In this document: positions 24,981 through 33,538 of the stretch, piece by piece | How positions within the stretch are numbered: the first letter of the stretch is position 1 | How the letters are laid out: every line of letters starts with the position of its first letter | Assembly: GCA_900548285.1 (NCBI GenBank) | Contig: URKE01000011.1 | Coordinates: forward strand, 1 to 47,602 | Reading direction: 5' to 3' | DNA length: 47,602 nucleotides | Source of the DNA: an uncultured Eubacteriales bacterium | GTDB lineage: Bacteria > Bacillota > Clostridia > Christensenellales > Borkfalkiaceae | Program-made: the position numbers and the translations under genes | Notes under the pieces: model-generated | Told to the model about the DNA's origin: nothing | The model's input: the letters and a program-made list of their open reading frames with translations, nothing else | Databases searched by the model: none

Positions 24981-25018
24981 ATGCGGCGACCGTTTTTAAC
25001 AAAAAACGGTCGCCGCAT
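24981..25018 (-). terminator. Terminator of the minus-strand lipoprotein gene
   Basis: A 17-bp perfect stem, starting ATGCGGCGACCG, has a 4-nt loop. On the minus strand it is followed by TTTTTATTG. It lies 16 bp after the lipoprotein stop. Confidence 0.9.
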
Positions 25019-25034
25019 GCGCTGCAAAGTCAAA

Positions 25035-26105
25035 TCAGATAAAGGTCGCGCTTCTGAGTTCGTAAACAAGGAAGCCCGTGTTGAAAATGGACGGCTGAGC
25101 GATCATCACGGGAATGTGACGAGTGGAGTTGGAATCCGTCGCGCCTTCGTAACTCTGAGAATAGAACGCCCTCATAAAAGTCTGCCCCGTCGTACCGGAA
25201 GTTGAGAAATCCATGCGGACAACGTTGAACGAATAATCGTGATAAGGCGGCGTGCCGAGCATAACTTTTTTAAGCGAGCAGGTCGTCAGATAATCGTAAG
25301 AAGAGGAGTTTTTCTCTGCGGAAGCCCTGGTGTAAACCGAACCGGTTACGCTGTTAAGTTCGCCGGAAAGCGGCTCGATGGTTTTGAACGAGCAACTCAT
25401 GTTCGCTTCGTGCTTGAAGTTTCTGAACAAAAGCAGCATAAGTTCCATGTCCATATAAGCGTTTTTATTGTATTTGCTTATCGTAATGTCCTTTTTCGCT
25501 CTTTCGCCGAATTGTTCGGGACTTTCGTCGCCTTCGAGAATTTCGATTTTTATCGCGGCGTCCTTTTCGGTGTAATCGATCGTGGAAACGTAGCGCGCGT
25601 TTTTAATCGAATAAGTCGAACCCGACGGATAAGGCACGGTGTTGCTCACTTTTTTCACGGACTTGATCGGTCTGAAACTCGTATTGTAACCCTCGAAAGT
25701 CGTTTCCGTTTCGGTAACGTCGGTAAAATCGCGGGATATTTCTTCGTTGCCCGAAATTTTATAAGTCCCGTAAACGGTGAGCGTCGTTTTATAAGTGAAA
25801 GTGCCGTCATCGTTAGATTTCAGAACGGTTTTGTAAGACGAGGAAACCGTTTTTCCCGTTTCGTCCGTGGCTTCTCTCGTTTTGAATTTGAGAATAGCGT
25901 TTGTCTGAGTTTTGTTCCAGAGTGCGTTTTCTTCAACGGAATACACGCCGTATTCGATAATTTCTTCTTTACCCGCAGGCGTTTCGTTGGATGTGTCCTT
26001 ATTCCAGTAAGAGCCGTTGAACGCTATCGACGCGGTTTGACCGCACCCCGTAAACGCGAAAACGGCGAGCGCGCACGAAATTGTCGCAATAATTTTCTTT
26101 TTCAT
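25035..26105 (-). CDS. Lipoprotein of unknown function
   Basis: A 356-residue exported lipoprotein. The signal peptide MKKKIIATISCALAVFAF ends in the lipobox FTGC, giving a lipidated cysteine near residue 21. The mature part is rich in Thr, Ser and Tyr with alternating patterns that suggest beta structure. I recognise no domain. GGAGATAAT precedes ATG. The gene is monocistronic with its own terminator. The leader carries a copy of the 26-bp element end in the opposite orientation to that of the large membrane protein gene. It would be a substrate of the Lgt and LspA encoded at 37-41 kb. Confidence 0.8.
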   Translation of the reverse strand: MKKKIIATISCALAVFAFTGCGQTASIAFNGSYWNKDTSNETPAGKEEIIEYGVYSVEENALWNKTQTNAILKFKTREATDETGKTVSSSYKTVLKSNDDGTFTYKTTLTVYGTYKISGNEEISRDFTDVTETETTFEGYNTSFRPIKSVKKVSNTVPYPSGSTYSIKNARYVSTIDYTEKDAAIKIEILEGDESPEQFGERAKKDITISKYNKNAYMDMELMLLLFRNFKHEANMSCSFKTIEPLSGELNSVTGSVYTRASAEKNSSSYDYLTTCSLKKVMLGTPPYHDYSFNVVRMDFSTSGTTGQTFMRAFYSQSYEGATDSNSTRHIPVMIAQPSIFNTGFLVYELRSATFI

Positions 26106-26114
26106 ATTATCTCC

Positions 26115-26140
26115 GAATCGTTTTATTCTTGGTTGGCATT
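26115..26140. repeat. Diverged solo copy of the 26-bp element end
   Basis: CGTTTTATTCTTGGTTGGCA lies within the span and matches the right end of the 281-bp element at 22 of 26 positions overall. It lies in the 5' leader of the lipoprotein gene, immediately before the ribosome site. Confidence 0.7.
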
Positions 26141-26153
26141 GATAATTAAATTT

Positions 26154-26162
26154 ATTTTAACA
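26154..26162 (-). promoter_or_regulatory. Candidate extended -10 of the lipoprotein gene
   Basis: TGTTAAAAT on the minus strand is an extended -10. No good -35 is seen at 16-18 bp, only T-rich sequence. Confidence 0.4.
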
Positions 26163-26230
26163 TAAATAGCCGAAAAAGAAAACAAAAAAGAAAAGAAAAA
26201 CAAATTTTCACAATAAAGTTATAGAAAATG

Positions 26231-26250
26231 ACCACAGAATGTGGTATAAT
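26231..26250 (+). promoter_or_regulatory. addBA promoter with overlapping operator-like dyad
   Basis: TGGTATAAT (26242-26250) is an exact extended -10; the -35 position is poor. The dyad ACCACA-GAA-TGTGGT (26231-26245) ends on the first base of the -10, a place where a bound repressor would block polymerase. The leader is about 90 nt. Confidence 0.6.
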
Positions 26251-26346
26251 CCGAATATATACTTCCGCTCAGCCGCAGGATAGCATGCCGATAAACGATT
26301 TTGCGTCGGCAACGTCGGCAAGCGGAATATCGGGGACAAACGAAAA

Positions 26347-29300
26347 ATGATTTTACACGGAGTCAAAACTTATTACGCCGCGATAGACGCCGCCGCGGAT
26401 CTGGTTGCGGGGCAAAGCCTTTCGCCGGACGAGCGCACGGTGATTTTTTGCGAGGACAAACTCACGCTTTCGATGGAAAAAGCCATCGTGGAAAGGCTCG
26501 GCGGAACGTTCAACGTCGAGGTTTTAACGTTCGGCAGATACATCAAAAAAACGGGAACGGACAACAACGCGCTCACAAAAGAAAGCGCGGCTATCGTTGT
26601 GAAAAAAATTCTCGGTTCGATGAAAGGCGAACTGAAAACCCTTTCGCGGCTCGCTTCTTCGCCCGCGTTCGCGTTTGAAACGAGCGAACTCATCGCTCAG
26701 TTGAAGTCGGCGAAGGTTTCTCCCGACGAACTTCTCCGCGCAAGCGAGAACTGCCCCGAAAACAAAAAAGCGAAAATTTCGGATGTCGCCGCGGTTTTCG
26801 GCGCGTATGAGAACTTTTTGAAAGAAAGAGGTTTAACCGACCAGAGCGGAATTTTAGACGCCGCCCCCAAACTCATCGCCGCCGACGAAAAACTGAAAAA
26901 ATCGCGCGTTATCGTCGCGGGGTATTCTTCGCTTACGCGTCAGATTTGCGACATAATAAAAACACTTGAAAAAACGGCGGTTCGGCTCGACGTTTTCGCC
27001 GTCCGCGGAGAGAACGAAAACCTTTACGGAAACGAGGTTTATAACTTCGTGAAGAAACTTCCGTCCGTCGTCATAACGGAAGAAAATCAGGATTTTTCGC
27101 CCGAGCAACTCGCCGTTTTAAACGGGCTTTTCGACCATAATCAATTCGCAAAAGCGGGGCTATATAGCGATAAAACGCATATTTTCGAAGCAAGAAACAT
27201 AAGCGAAGAAATCGAGTTTATCGCAAAAAGAATAACCTATCTCGTCACGTTCAAAGGCTACAGATATTCCGATTTCTGCCTCGCCGCGGGCGATTTGCCG
27301 AAGTATTCTCTGCGGATAAAAAAGACGTTCGACGATTATAAAATCCCATACTTTTCGGACGAGAAACATTCTCTTTTTTCTCACCCTCTGGCAAGGCTCA
27401 CTCTAAGCCTTCTGAAAGCCGCCGCGCGGGGCGGCGACGCAGACGAGATAAGGCGGATAATTCAGAATCCGCTTTTTATTCCCGACAAGGGCGTTGCCGA
27501 TTCGTTTATCCGCGAAATGACGAAAAAAAGCGTCACGCCGCGGTATTTTCTCGACAGAAATTTCGCGGTTTCGGACGATATGATTATTTCTGCCAAGCGC
27601 GACGTTCTCGCGGATTTCATAACGAGATTCAGGCGAACCGACAAAGCGGGCGAGTACGTTAAACTTCTCGGAAGGTTTTACGAAAGGGCGTTCGTAACGG
27701 AAAACGCGGACAAAACCAAGGCCGACCTCATCGCGATAAACGCCGGGGAAGAAGCCGAGTTTTTAAGTTCCGCGCTGGAAAAAGTCATCGAAGTGGCGGA
27801 AAAAACGGGCGAAGTTTTCGGCGACGACGTAATTTCGATAACGGAATTTTCAAAACTGCTCGAGGCTGGTTACAAGGCGTGCGAAGTGGGGCTGATCCCG
27901 CAACTTCTCGATTGCGTTTACGTTGCCGAACTCAAAGATTGCAGATACAAGCAGTTCCGTTGCCTGTTCGCCGCGGGGCTTAACGGCGACGTTCCTTACG
28001 TAAAAAGCGACACGGCGCTTCTTCTCGACAGCGACATTTCCGATCTCGAGGACCTTTCGGTCGCGATAGAGCCGAAAATAACCGTCGTGAACAAACGCGA
28101 AAAAGAAGCCGCGGGGCTTGCTTTCGTTTCGTTTAAGGAAGATTTGTTCCTTTCTTACGCCAATCTTTCGCCCGACGGAAAACAGAACGTGAAGAGCGAA
28201 ACGATAGATTATTTTCAGAGTATTTTCTGCGGCAAGGACGGAAAACCGCTCGCGGCGTTCAATTCTCTTTCTCTTCTCGCCGCCGCGGAGAGTTCTTCCG
28301 GCAAGCGTAAAGACGTTCTGGAACTGCTCGGTTATATGCGTCTGCGCCCCGCTTTTTTCTCGCTCGTAAAAGACGCGGACAACTTCAAAAACGGGGCTAT
28401 AGATTCGTTATCGGCGGCTTCGGCGTTTTTGGGCGCGCTTAAAAACGGGGAAAACGGAGAAGAACTTTCTTACGCCGAAAGGCTTCTCGACAAGACGGAC
28501 GGAAAGATTGTTTTCAGAAAAAACATTCCCGCGGAGAATTATTTTGCGAAAGGTAACGTTTCGGCGAGCAAGATCGAGTGTTATTATTCCTGCCCGTATA
28601 AATGTTTCGTTAAGTACGGGCTGGGCGCGGCGGACAAACTCACCGGCGACGTCCGTTCGCTCGATTTCGGTAACGTTCTGCACAACGTCGCCGAAAACTT
28701 CGTCCGCAGAATGGAAGAGACTATGACCGCCGAAGAAGCGGAACAACTCGCCGAAGAAGTGATAAAAACCGCCCTTTCCGCGCCGGAGATAGCGAAATTT
28801 TCCCGCCGCGGCGACTTTGCTTACGCGCTTAAACTCACCGAAAAAGAGGGCAGAAAACTTTGCCGCAACATTTACAACGAGTTTAAAAATTCCGATTTCA
28901 GGCCCGTCGGCGAGGAAGTGTGGTTTTCCGATTGGCAACCGTATAAATCCATTCCCCTCAGGACGAAAAACGGGCTTTTTAAACTTTACGGCAAGGCGGA
29001 CAGGCTGGACAAATACAAAAATTACGTCCGCATTATCGATTATAAAACGGGCAAAGTGGACGAAAAAGTCAAAGACGAAAAGTTTTACACGGGGCAGAAT
29101 CTGCAACTTTATCTCTATATGAACGCGTTCGTGCGGAACGGCGAAGAGCCTGCGGGGGCTTATTATTACGCGGTTAACGATTCCTTCCGAAGATCCGGCG
29201 AGGACGAAACGCCGATGGCGGGCAAAACCCTTTCTTCCGACGAAATAATCGACGCGACCGACAAAAACGCCCGCGCGAACGGGAAAAGTTCGGTTATAGA

Positions 29301-29682
29301 TTACAAAATAAGCAAAAAAACGGGAAAACCCGGCGGCAGTACTTGCGACGACCACACCTTGCGCGGATATATGAAGTACGCGAAAAAACTCGCCGAAAAA
29401 GCCGTTTCGGACATTACGGACGGCGTAATCGTCGCTTCGCCTTACGAAAAATCCTGCGATTATTGCGAATACGGCGCGATCTGCGGTTACGACGAGGAGG
29501 CGGGCTATAAGGAAAGAAAAGTTTCTTACGTCAACTCAAAAACGATAGTCGAGGCGGCTTACGGCGAAGATTCGGCAACGATGAGCGAAACCGCCGGAAC
29601 GAAACCCGAAACCGCCGGAACGAAGCCCGAAACGGATAAAGGAACGATTAAAAAGGATAAAGGAGACGAGAACGATGGCTGA
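26347..29682 (+). CDS. addB: AddB subunit of AddAB helicase-nuclease
   Basis: An 1111-residue partner of AddA in double-strand-break end processing. The C-terminal PD-(D/E)XK nuclease is marked by RIIDYKTGK (D898, K900). The four iron-sulfur cysteines fit C749 in YSCPYKC, and C1037, C1040 and C1046 in SCDYCEYGAIC, matching the CxxC-x5-C pattern of AddB. The N-terminus MILHGVKTYYAAIDAAADL lacks the GxxGxGKT Walker A loop present in Bacillus AddB, so nucleotide binding by this subunit may be lost. A Lys/Thr/Glu tail contains an 18-bp tandem repeat encoding ETAGTKP twice. The stop overlaps addA by 8 nt. Confidence 0.9.
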   Translation: MILHGVKTYYAAIDAAADLVAGQSLSPDERTVIFCEDKLTLSMEKAIVERLGGTFNVEVLTFGRYIKKTGTDNNALTKESAAIVVKKILGSMKGELKTLSRLASSPAFAFETSELIAQLKSAKVSPDELLRASENCPENKKAKISDVAAVFGAYENFLKERGLTDQSGILDAAPKLIAADEKLKKSRVIVAGYSSLTRQICDIIKTLEKTAVRLDVFAVRGENENLYGNEVYNFVKKLPSVVITEENQDFSPEQLAVLNGLFDHNQFAKAGLYSDKTHIFEARNISEEIEFIAKRITYLVTFKGYRYSDFCLAAGDLPKYSLRIKKTFDDYKIPYFSDEKHSLFSHPLARLTLSLLKAAARGGDADEIRRIIQNPLFIPDKGVADSFIREMTKKSVTPRYFLDRNFAVSDDMIISAKRDVLADFITRFRRTDKAGEYVKLLGRFYERAFVTENADKTKADLIAINAGEEAEFLSSALEKVIEVAEKTGEVFGDDVISITEFSKLLEAGYKACEVGLIPQLLDCVYVAELKDCRYKQFRCLFAAGLNGDVPYVKSDTALLLDSDISDLEDLSVAIEPKITVVNKREKEAAGLAFVSFKEDLFLSYANLSPDGKQNVKSETIDYFQSIFCGKDGKPLAAFNSLSLLAAAESSSGKRKDVLELLGYMRLRPAFFSLVKDADNFKNGAIDSLSAASAFLGALKNGENGEELSYAERLLDKTDGKIVFRKNIPAENYFAKGNVSASKIECYYSCPYKCFVKYGLGAADKLTGDVRSLDFGNVLHNVAENFVRRMEETMTAEEAEQLAEEVIKTALSAPEIAKFSRRGDFAYALKLTEKEGRKLCRNIYNEFKNSDFRPVGEEVWFSDWQPYKSIPLRTKNGLFKLYGKADRLDKYKNYVRIIDYKTGKVDEKVKDEKFYTGQNLQLYLYMNAFVRNGEEPAGAYYYAVNDSFRRSGEDETPMAGKTLSSDEIIDATDKNARANGKSSVIDYKISKKTGKPGGSTCDDHTLRGYMKYAKKLAEKAVSDITDGVIVASPYEKSCDYCEYGAICGYDEEAGYKERKVSYVNSKTIVEAAYGEDSATMSETAGTKPETAGTKPETDKGTIKKDKGDENDG

Positions 29683-32600
29683 TAAATTTACGCCCGAGCA
29701 GCGCCGCGCGGTTACGGAAACCGAAGGCAACATGCTTGTTTCCGCGTCTGCGGGGAGCGGAAAAACTTACGTTATGATAGAACGGCTCATCGGCATAGTT
29801 CTCGACGGGAAAGCGAAAGTTTCCGAAATTCTTGCCGTAACGTTCACCGAAGCCGCCGCTGCGGAAATGAAGCAGAAACTCGTTTCCGCGCTGAGAAAAA
29901 GACTTATCGACGGCGGGGATAATTCGGCTGTGCGCGCCGCGCTCGACGAAGTACCTTCGGCGAGTATTTCCACTATACATAAATTCTGCGCCGATCTGCT
30001 GAGAAGTTATTTTTACGAAATCGGTCTCGATCCCGCTTTTAAAATTGCCGACGAAACCGCCGCGTGCGAAATTCAGAACGCCGCCGCGGACAAGACGTTT
30101 TCGGAACTTTACGACGCCGGCGACGAGGATTTTTTGTATCTCGTGCGGATTTTCCGTTCGGGCAGAAGCGACGCGGAACTCAAAAAAGTGATAAAAAAGA
30201 CGGCGGAATTTGCTTTATCCGAGAAAAACCCCGAGGAATTTCTCGAAAAATGCGGCTCCTCGCCCACGGAAAAGGAGTTTGAAGAAATCGAAAACGAACT
30301 CGCCGCAATGCTTAAAGAAAGAGCCGCCGTGCTGTTGCCGTCCTTTGAAAACGCGCGGGAAGTTCTGCGCGCCGCCGGCGTTAAAAAGCCGGACGAATAT
30401 TTCGACGAGGTTGCGGCAAGGCTCAAAGAAATCGTCGCCGCGCCCGATCTTGTCCGTATATCCGCGGTTTGTTCGTCGGGCGTGAGAAAAGCGCCGTCCG
30501 TTCCCGGTGATCTCGAGGATGAAAAAAAGGCGTTCGACGACTTAAAAAAGAAACTCGGCAAACTCTTCGAGGACGGCGAGGCGTTGCTTGACGGCGGCGA
30601 AGAGTCTGCAAAAGCGGCTTTTTTATCTACGGAAAGGACGGTTAAAGCCCTTTCGCGGCTCGCGATACTATATAAAAACAAATACGACGAAATGAAAGCG
30701 GACGAATCGCTCGTCGATTTTTCCGATCTCGAACATCTCGCTTACAAACTTCTTACCACGAGCGAAAACGCGCTCGCCTCGGTCCGCAATAAGTATAAAT
30801 ACGCTTTTTGCGACGAATATCAGGACGTAAACGCCGTTCAGGAAGCGGTCCTTAATCTCGTCGCTCCGCGCGGTTTGTTCATGGTGGGTGACGTTAAGCA
30901 ATGTATTTACGCGTTCCGCGGATGCAATCCCGATATTTTCGCCTCGAAGTTCGCGGCGTTTGAAGTTTGCGAAAAGCGCTTCGGAAGCGTGATCGCCGTC
31001 GGCAAAGCGGACGACGAAATTTATGATAACGTCGGCAAAGCGGACGCCGAATATTACGATAACGTCGGCAAAGCGAACGACGAATTTTGCGATAACGTCG
31101 GCAAAGCGGACGCCGAATATTACGATAACGTCGGCAAAGCCATCGCTTTGGCAGAAAATTTCCGCTCCGCCGATGGGGTTTTAAAAGCCGTGAACAACGT
31201 TTTTTCCGCAACGATGACCGAAAAATCATCGAGGATAAATTACGCGAAAAACCCGATGAAATCCGGCGGACTTTATCCCGAAAACACGGGTTACGCGGCG
31301 ATGCACGTCATTGTGGGCGAAAAAGAAAAACGAGAGTCGCCGACGGGCGTTTACGACCTTGTGAGGGACGCGGAAACCGAGGATGAACCCGATAGTTTTT
31401 ACGAGGGGCTTCTGGTCGGCGAGTTGATCGAAAAGGAACTCGGCGAGCCGATTTTCGACATAAAACTCGGCGATACCCGCCCTGCCGAACCAAAGGATAT
31501 CGCAGTGCTTCTGAGAAATTCCAAAGGATTTGCGACGGACGTGATAAAAACTCTTTCGCGCCTTAACGTTCCCGTTTCGTCCGCGGCGAAAGATCCCGTG
31601 GTCGATTATCCCGAGATTAAACTTCTCATAGATATTTTAAGGCTGATCGATTTTTATGCCGACGATTCGCCGCTTATAGCCGTCATGAAAAGTTCTGTCG
31701 GCGGATTCGACGAGGAGGAACTCGCCGCGATAAGGGCGTTCGCTCCGTCGTCGCGATCGCGGTCGTTGCCCGTATCTTCGTCGCTCGTCGCCCCGGAAAA
31801 CGATGAAGAAAAGCGAAAAACGCCGACGTTCCTCGAGTGCGTCGAATATTACCTCAAAGAGGGAACGGACGAAAAACTGCGGGAAAAAATCGCTCGGTTC
31901 GACGAATATTTCAAAAAAATCCGCCTGCTTGCGGAATTCTGCGGCGCGGGTGAAATTCTCGTAAGAATAATAAAGGAACGTTCGCTCGACCTTGAAATTT
32001 TAACCGGCAGGCTCGGCGAACTGCGGCTCGAAAGGGTGAACAGATTCGTCGCGGAAAGCGAAAAGGGCGGGGTTAAACTCACCGTCGGCGAATTTCTGAA
32101 GAAAATCGAAAATTCGGGCGACGAAATTTCCGTTGCGGAAGCGGGCGGAAGCAATTCCGTCACAGTTATGAGCATGCATTCGTCCAAGGGGTTGGAATTC
32201 CCCGTGGTGATAATCGCCGGGCTGGGCAGACAGTTCAACGCCTCCGACGAGCGCGACGTTCTGCTTCTTTCCAAAACCCGCGGGTTCGCGCCGTATTGTT
32301 ACGACGAACAGGCGATGACGAAAAGCACCACGCTCAAGCGCGAACTCGTCAAAAACGAAACCCGCCGCGCCACCGCCCGCGAAGAACTCAGGCTTTTATA
32401 CGTGGCGATGACGCGCGCGCAGAGCAAACTTCACCTCGTGACGAGCGCGGAACTCCCCGCCGAGAGAAACGAAACGACCGCCTCTCTCGCGCGGAAATTC
32501 ACGGACTATTTTTCGCCTTGCGATATGCCCGTCGTAATCCACGACAAAGCGGACATAAAAACCTTCGGTCGGGCGGGCGAAACGAGGAATATTCTCGTGG

Positions 32601-33373
32601 GCGAGGCGAGGGAATCGCTTAAGGAAAAAATATCCGAAAGCGTTTCGTTCCGTTATCCTTTCGAGGCGGACACCGTTCTGCCCGTCAAACGCGCCGTAAC
32701 GAGTATTTCGGAAGAAATGTCCGAAACGAAGCCCGTTGTTTTCGGCGTGGACGGCGACGACGTTTACGAGGATAATTACGACGATTTTTATGACGATTTT
32801 TACGACGATACCGAATCCGCCGGGGATTCGCTTTCCGGCGACGCTTCGGACGGCAATAAAAAAGGCAAAATCACCGTCGGAAAAGGCAAGGCAAACGAAC
32901 GCGGAACGGCATATCATAAATTTCTCGAGAATCTCGATTTTAACGCAAAAAGCGCTGATAACGAACTTATACGGCAACTTTCGCAAGGCGTTCTCTTGCC
33001 GGAACAGGCGAAACTGCTCGATAAAAACACTCTTCAAAAAATCGTGAACAGCGGAGTTTTCGCCCGACTTGACGGCTATAAAATTTATCGCGAACAACCT
33101 TTCGTCGCGGGGTTTTCGGCAAAGGATGTCGGCTACGAAAAGGCGGAGGGCGAGATTCTCGTTCAGGGCATAATCGATTTGCTTGCCGTTAAGGGCGACG
33201 AGGCGATAATTCTCGATTACAAAGCGACGGGAAAGAGCCGCGAGGAAATGCTCGGAAAATATAAAACGCAACTCGAAATTTATAAAAAAGCCGTGGAAAA
33301 GGTTATGAAACTGAAAGTTAAAAAGACGATTTTGTTCAACGTTTTCACGTGCGAAACGGTCGAAGTCGAATAA
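29675..33373 (+). CDS. addA: AddA subunit, ATP-dependent helicase/nuclease
   Basis: A 1232-residue UvrD-like helicase with a C-terminal nuclease. Walker A is ASAGSGKT (24-31), preceded by the Q-motif FTPEQRRAV. Motif II is DEYQD (380-384), motif III includes GDVKQCIYAFRG, and motif IV is ENFRS. VMSMHSSKGLEFPVV is motif V and LLYVAMTRAQ motif VI. The nuclease motif is ILDYKATGK (D1181, K1183). Residues 442-489 are a tandem 11-residue repeat (VGKADAEYYDN type) inserted between motifs III and IV. A second acidic low-complexity insert (DDFYDDFYDD) lies near residues 1030-1050, ahead of the nuclease domain. GGAGACGAGAACG precedes ATG. Confidence 0.95.
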   Translation: MADKFTPEQRRAVTETEGNMLVSASAGSGKTYVMIERLIGIVLDGKAKVSEILAVTFTEAAAAEMKQKLVSALRKRLIDGGDNSAVRAALDEVPSASISTIHKFCADLLRSYFYEIGLDPAFKIADETAACEIQNAAADKTFSELYDAGDEDFLYLVRIFRSGRSDAELKKVIKKTAEFALSEKNPEEFLEKCGSSPTEKEFEEIENELAAMLKERAAVLLPSFENAREVLRAAGVKKPDEYFDEVAARLKEIVAAPDLVRISAVCSSGVRKAPSVPGDLEDEKKAFDDLKKKLGKLFEDGEALLDGGEESAKAAFLSTERTVKALSRLAILYKNKYDEMKADESLVDFSDLEHLAYKLLTTSENALASVRNKYKYAFCDEYQDVNAVQEAVLNLVAPRGLFMVGDVKQCIYAFRGCNPDIFASKFAAFEVCEKRFGSVIAVGKADDEIYDNVGKADAEYYDNVGKANDEFCDNVGKADAEYYDNVGKAIALAENFRSADGVLKAVNNVFSATMTEKSSRINYAKNPMKSGGLYPENTGYAAMHVIVGEKEKRESPTGVYDLVRDAETEDEPDSFYEGLLVGELIEKELGEPIFDIKLGDTRPAEPKDIAVLLRNSKGFATDVIKTLSRLNVPVSSAAKDPVVDYPEIKLLIDILRLIDFYADDSPLIAVMKSSVGGFDEEELAAIRAFAPSSRSRSLPVSSSLVAPENDEEKRKTPTFLECVEYYLKEGTDEKLREKIARFDEYFKKIRLLAEFCGAGEILVRIIKERSLDLEILTGRLGELRLERVNRFVAESEKGGVKLTVGEFLKKIENSGDEISVAEAGGSNSVTVMSMHSSKGLEFPVVIIAGLGRQFNASDERDVLLLSKTRGFAPYCYDEQAMTKSTTLKRELVKNETRRATAREELRLLYVAMTRAQSKLHLVTSAELPAERNETTASLARKFTDYFSPCDMPVVIHDKADIKTFGRAGETRNILVGEARESLKEKISESVSFRYPFEADTVLPVKRAVTSISEEMSETKPVVFGVDGDDVYEDNYDDFYDDFYDDTESAGDSLSGDASDGNKKGKITVGKGKANERGTAYHKFLENLDFNAKSADNELIRQLSQGVLLPEQAKLLDKNTLQKIVNSGVFARLDGYKIYREQPFVAGFSAKDVGYEKAEGEILVQGIIDLLAVKGDEAIILDYKATGKSREEMLGKYKTQLEIYKKAVEKVMKLKVKKTILFNVFTCETVEVE
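30998..31141 (+). repeat. 33-bp in-frame tandem repeat inside addA, 4.4 copies
   Basis: Units begin GTCGGCAAAGCG at 30998, 31031, 31064 and 31097, with a 12-bp partial at 31130. Units two and four are identical; the others differ by a few bases. Each encodes 11 residues, VGKADxExxDN, so copy-number change keeps the frame. Confidence 0.97.
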
Positions 33374-33397
33374 AAGTCGCCGAACTTTACGAAAACA

Positions 33398-33496
33398 GAC
33401 AAGCCGTCCGCCGGAAATCGGAGGCGGACCGACAAAAAAGACAAGCCGCCCGCCGGAAATCGGGGCGGACCGACAAAAACGACAAGCCGCCCGCCG
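33398..33496 (+). repeat. 41-bp tandem repeat downstream of addA
   Basis: Two full units (33398-33439, 42 bp; 33440-33480, 41 bp) and a 16-bp partial begin GACAAGCCG and contain CCGCCGGAAATCGG and GCGGACCGACAAAAA. The partial copy runs into the terminator stem. Confidence 0.9.
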
Positions 33497-33518
33497 CGAA
33501 ATTTTCGCGGCGGGCGGC
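33486..33518. terminator. Strong bidirectional terminator between addA and spoIVA
   Basis: A perfect 15-bp stem GCCGCCCGCCGCGAA / TTCGCGGCGGGCGGC has a 3-nt loop. It is followed by TCTTTTCT on the plus strand and TTGTCGTTTTTG on the minus strand. Confidence 0.88.
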
Positions 33519-33538
33519 TCTTTTCTCAAAGAAACAAA

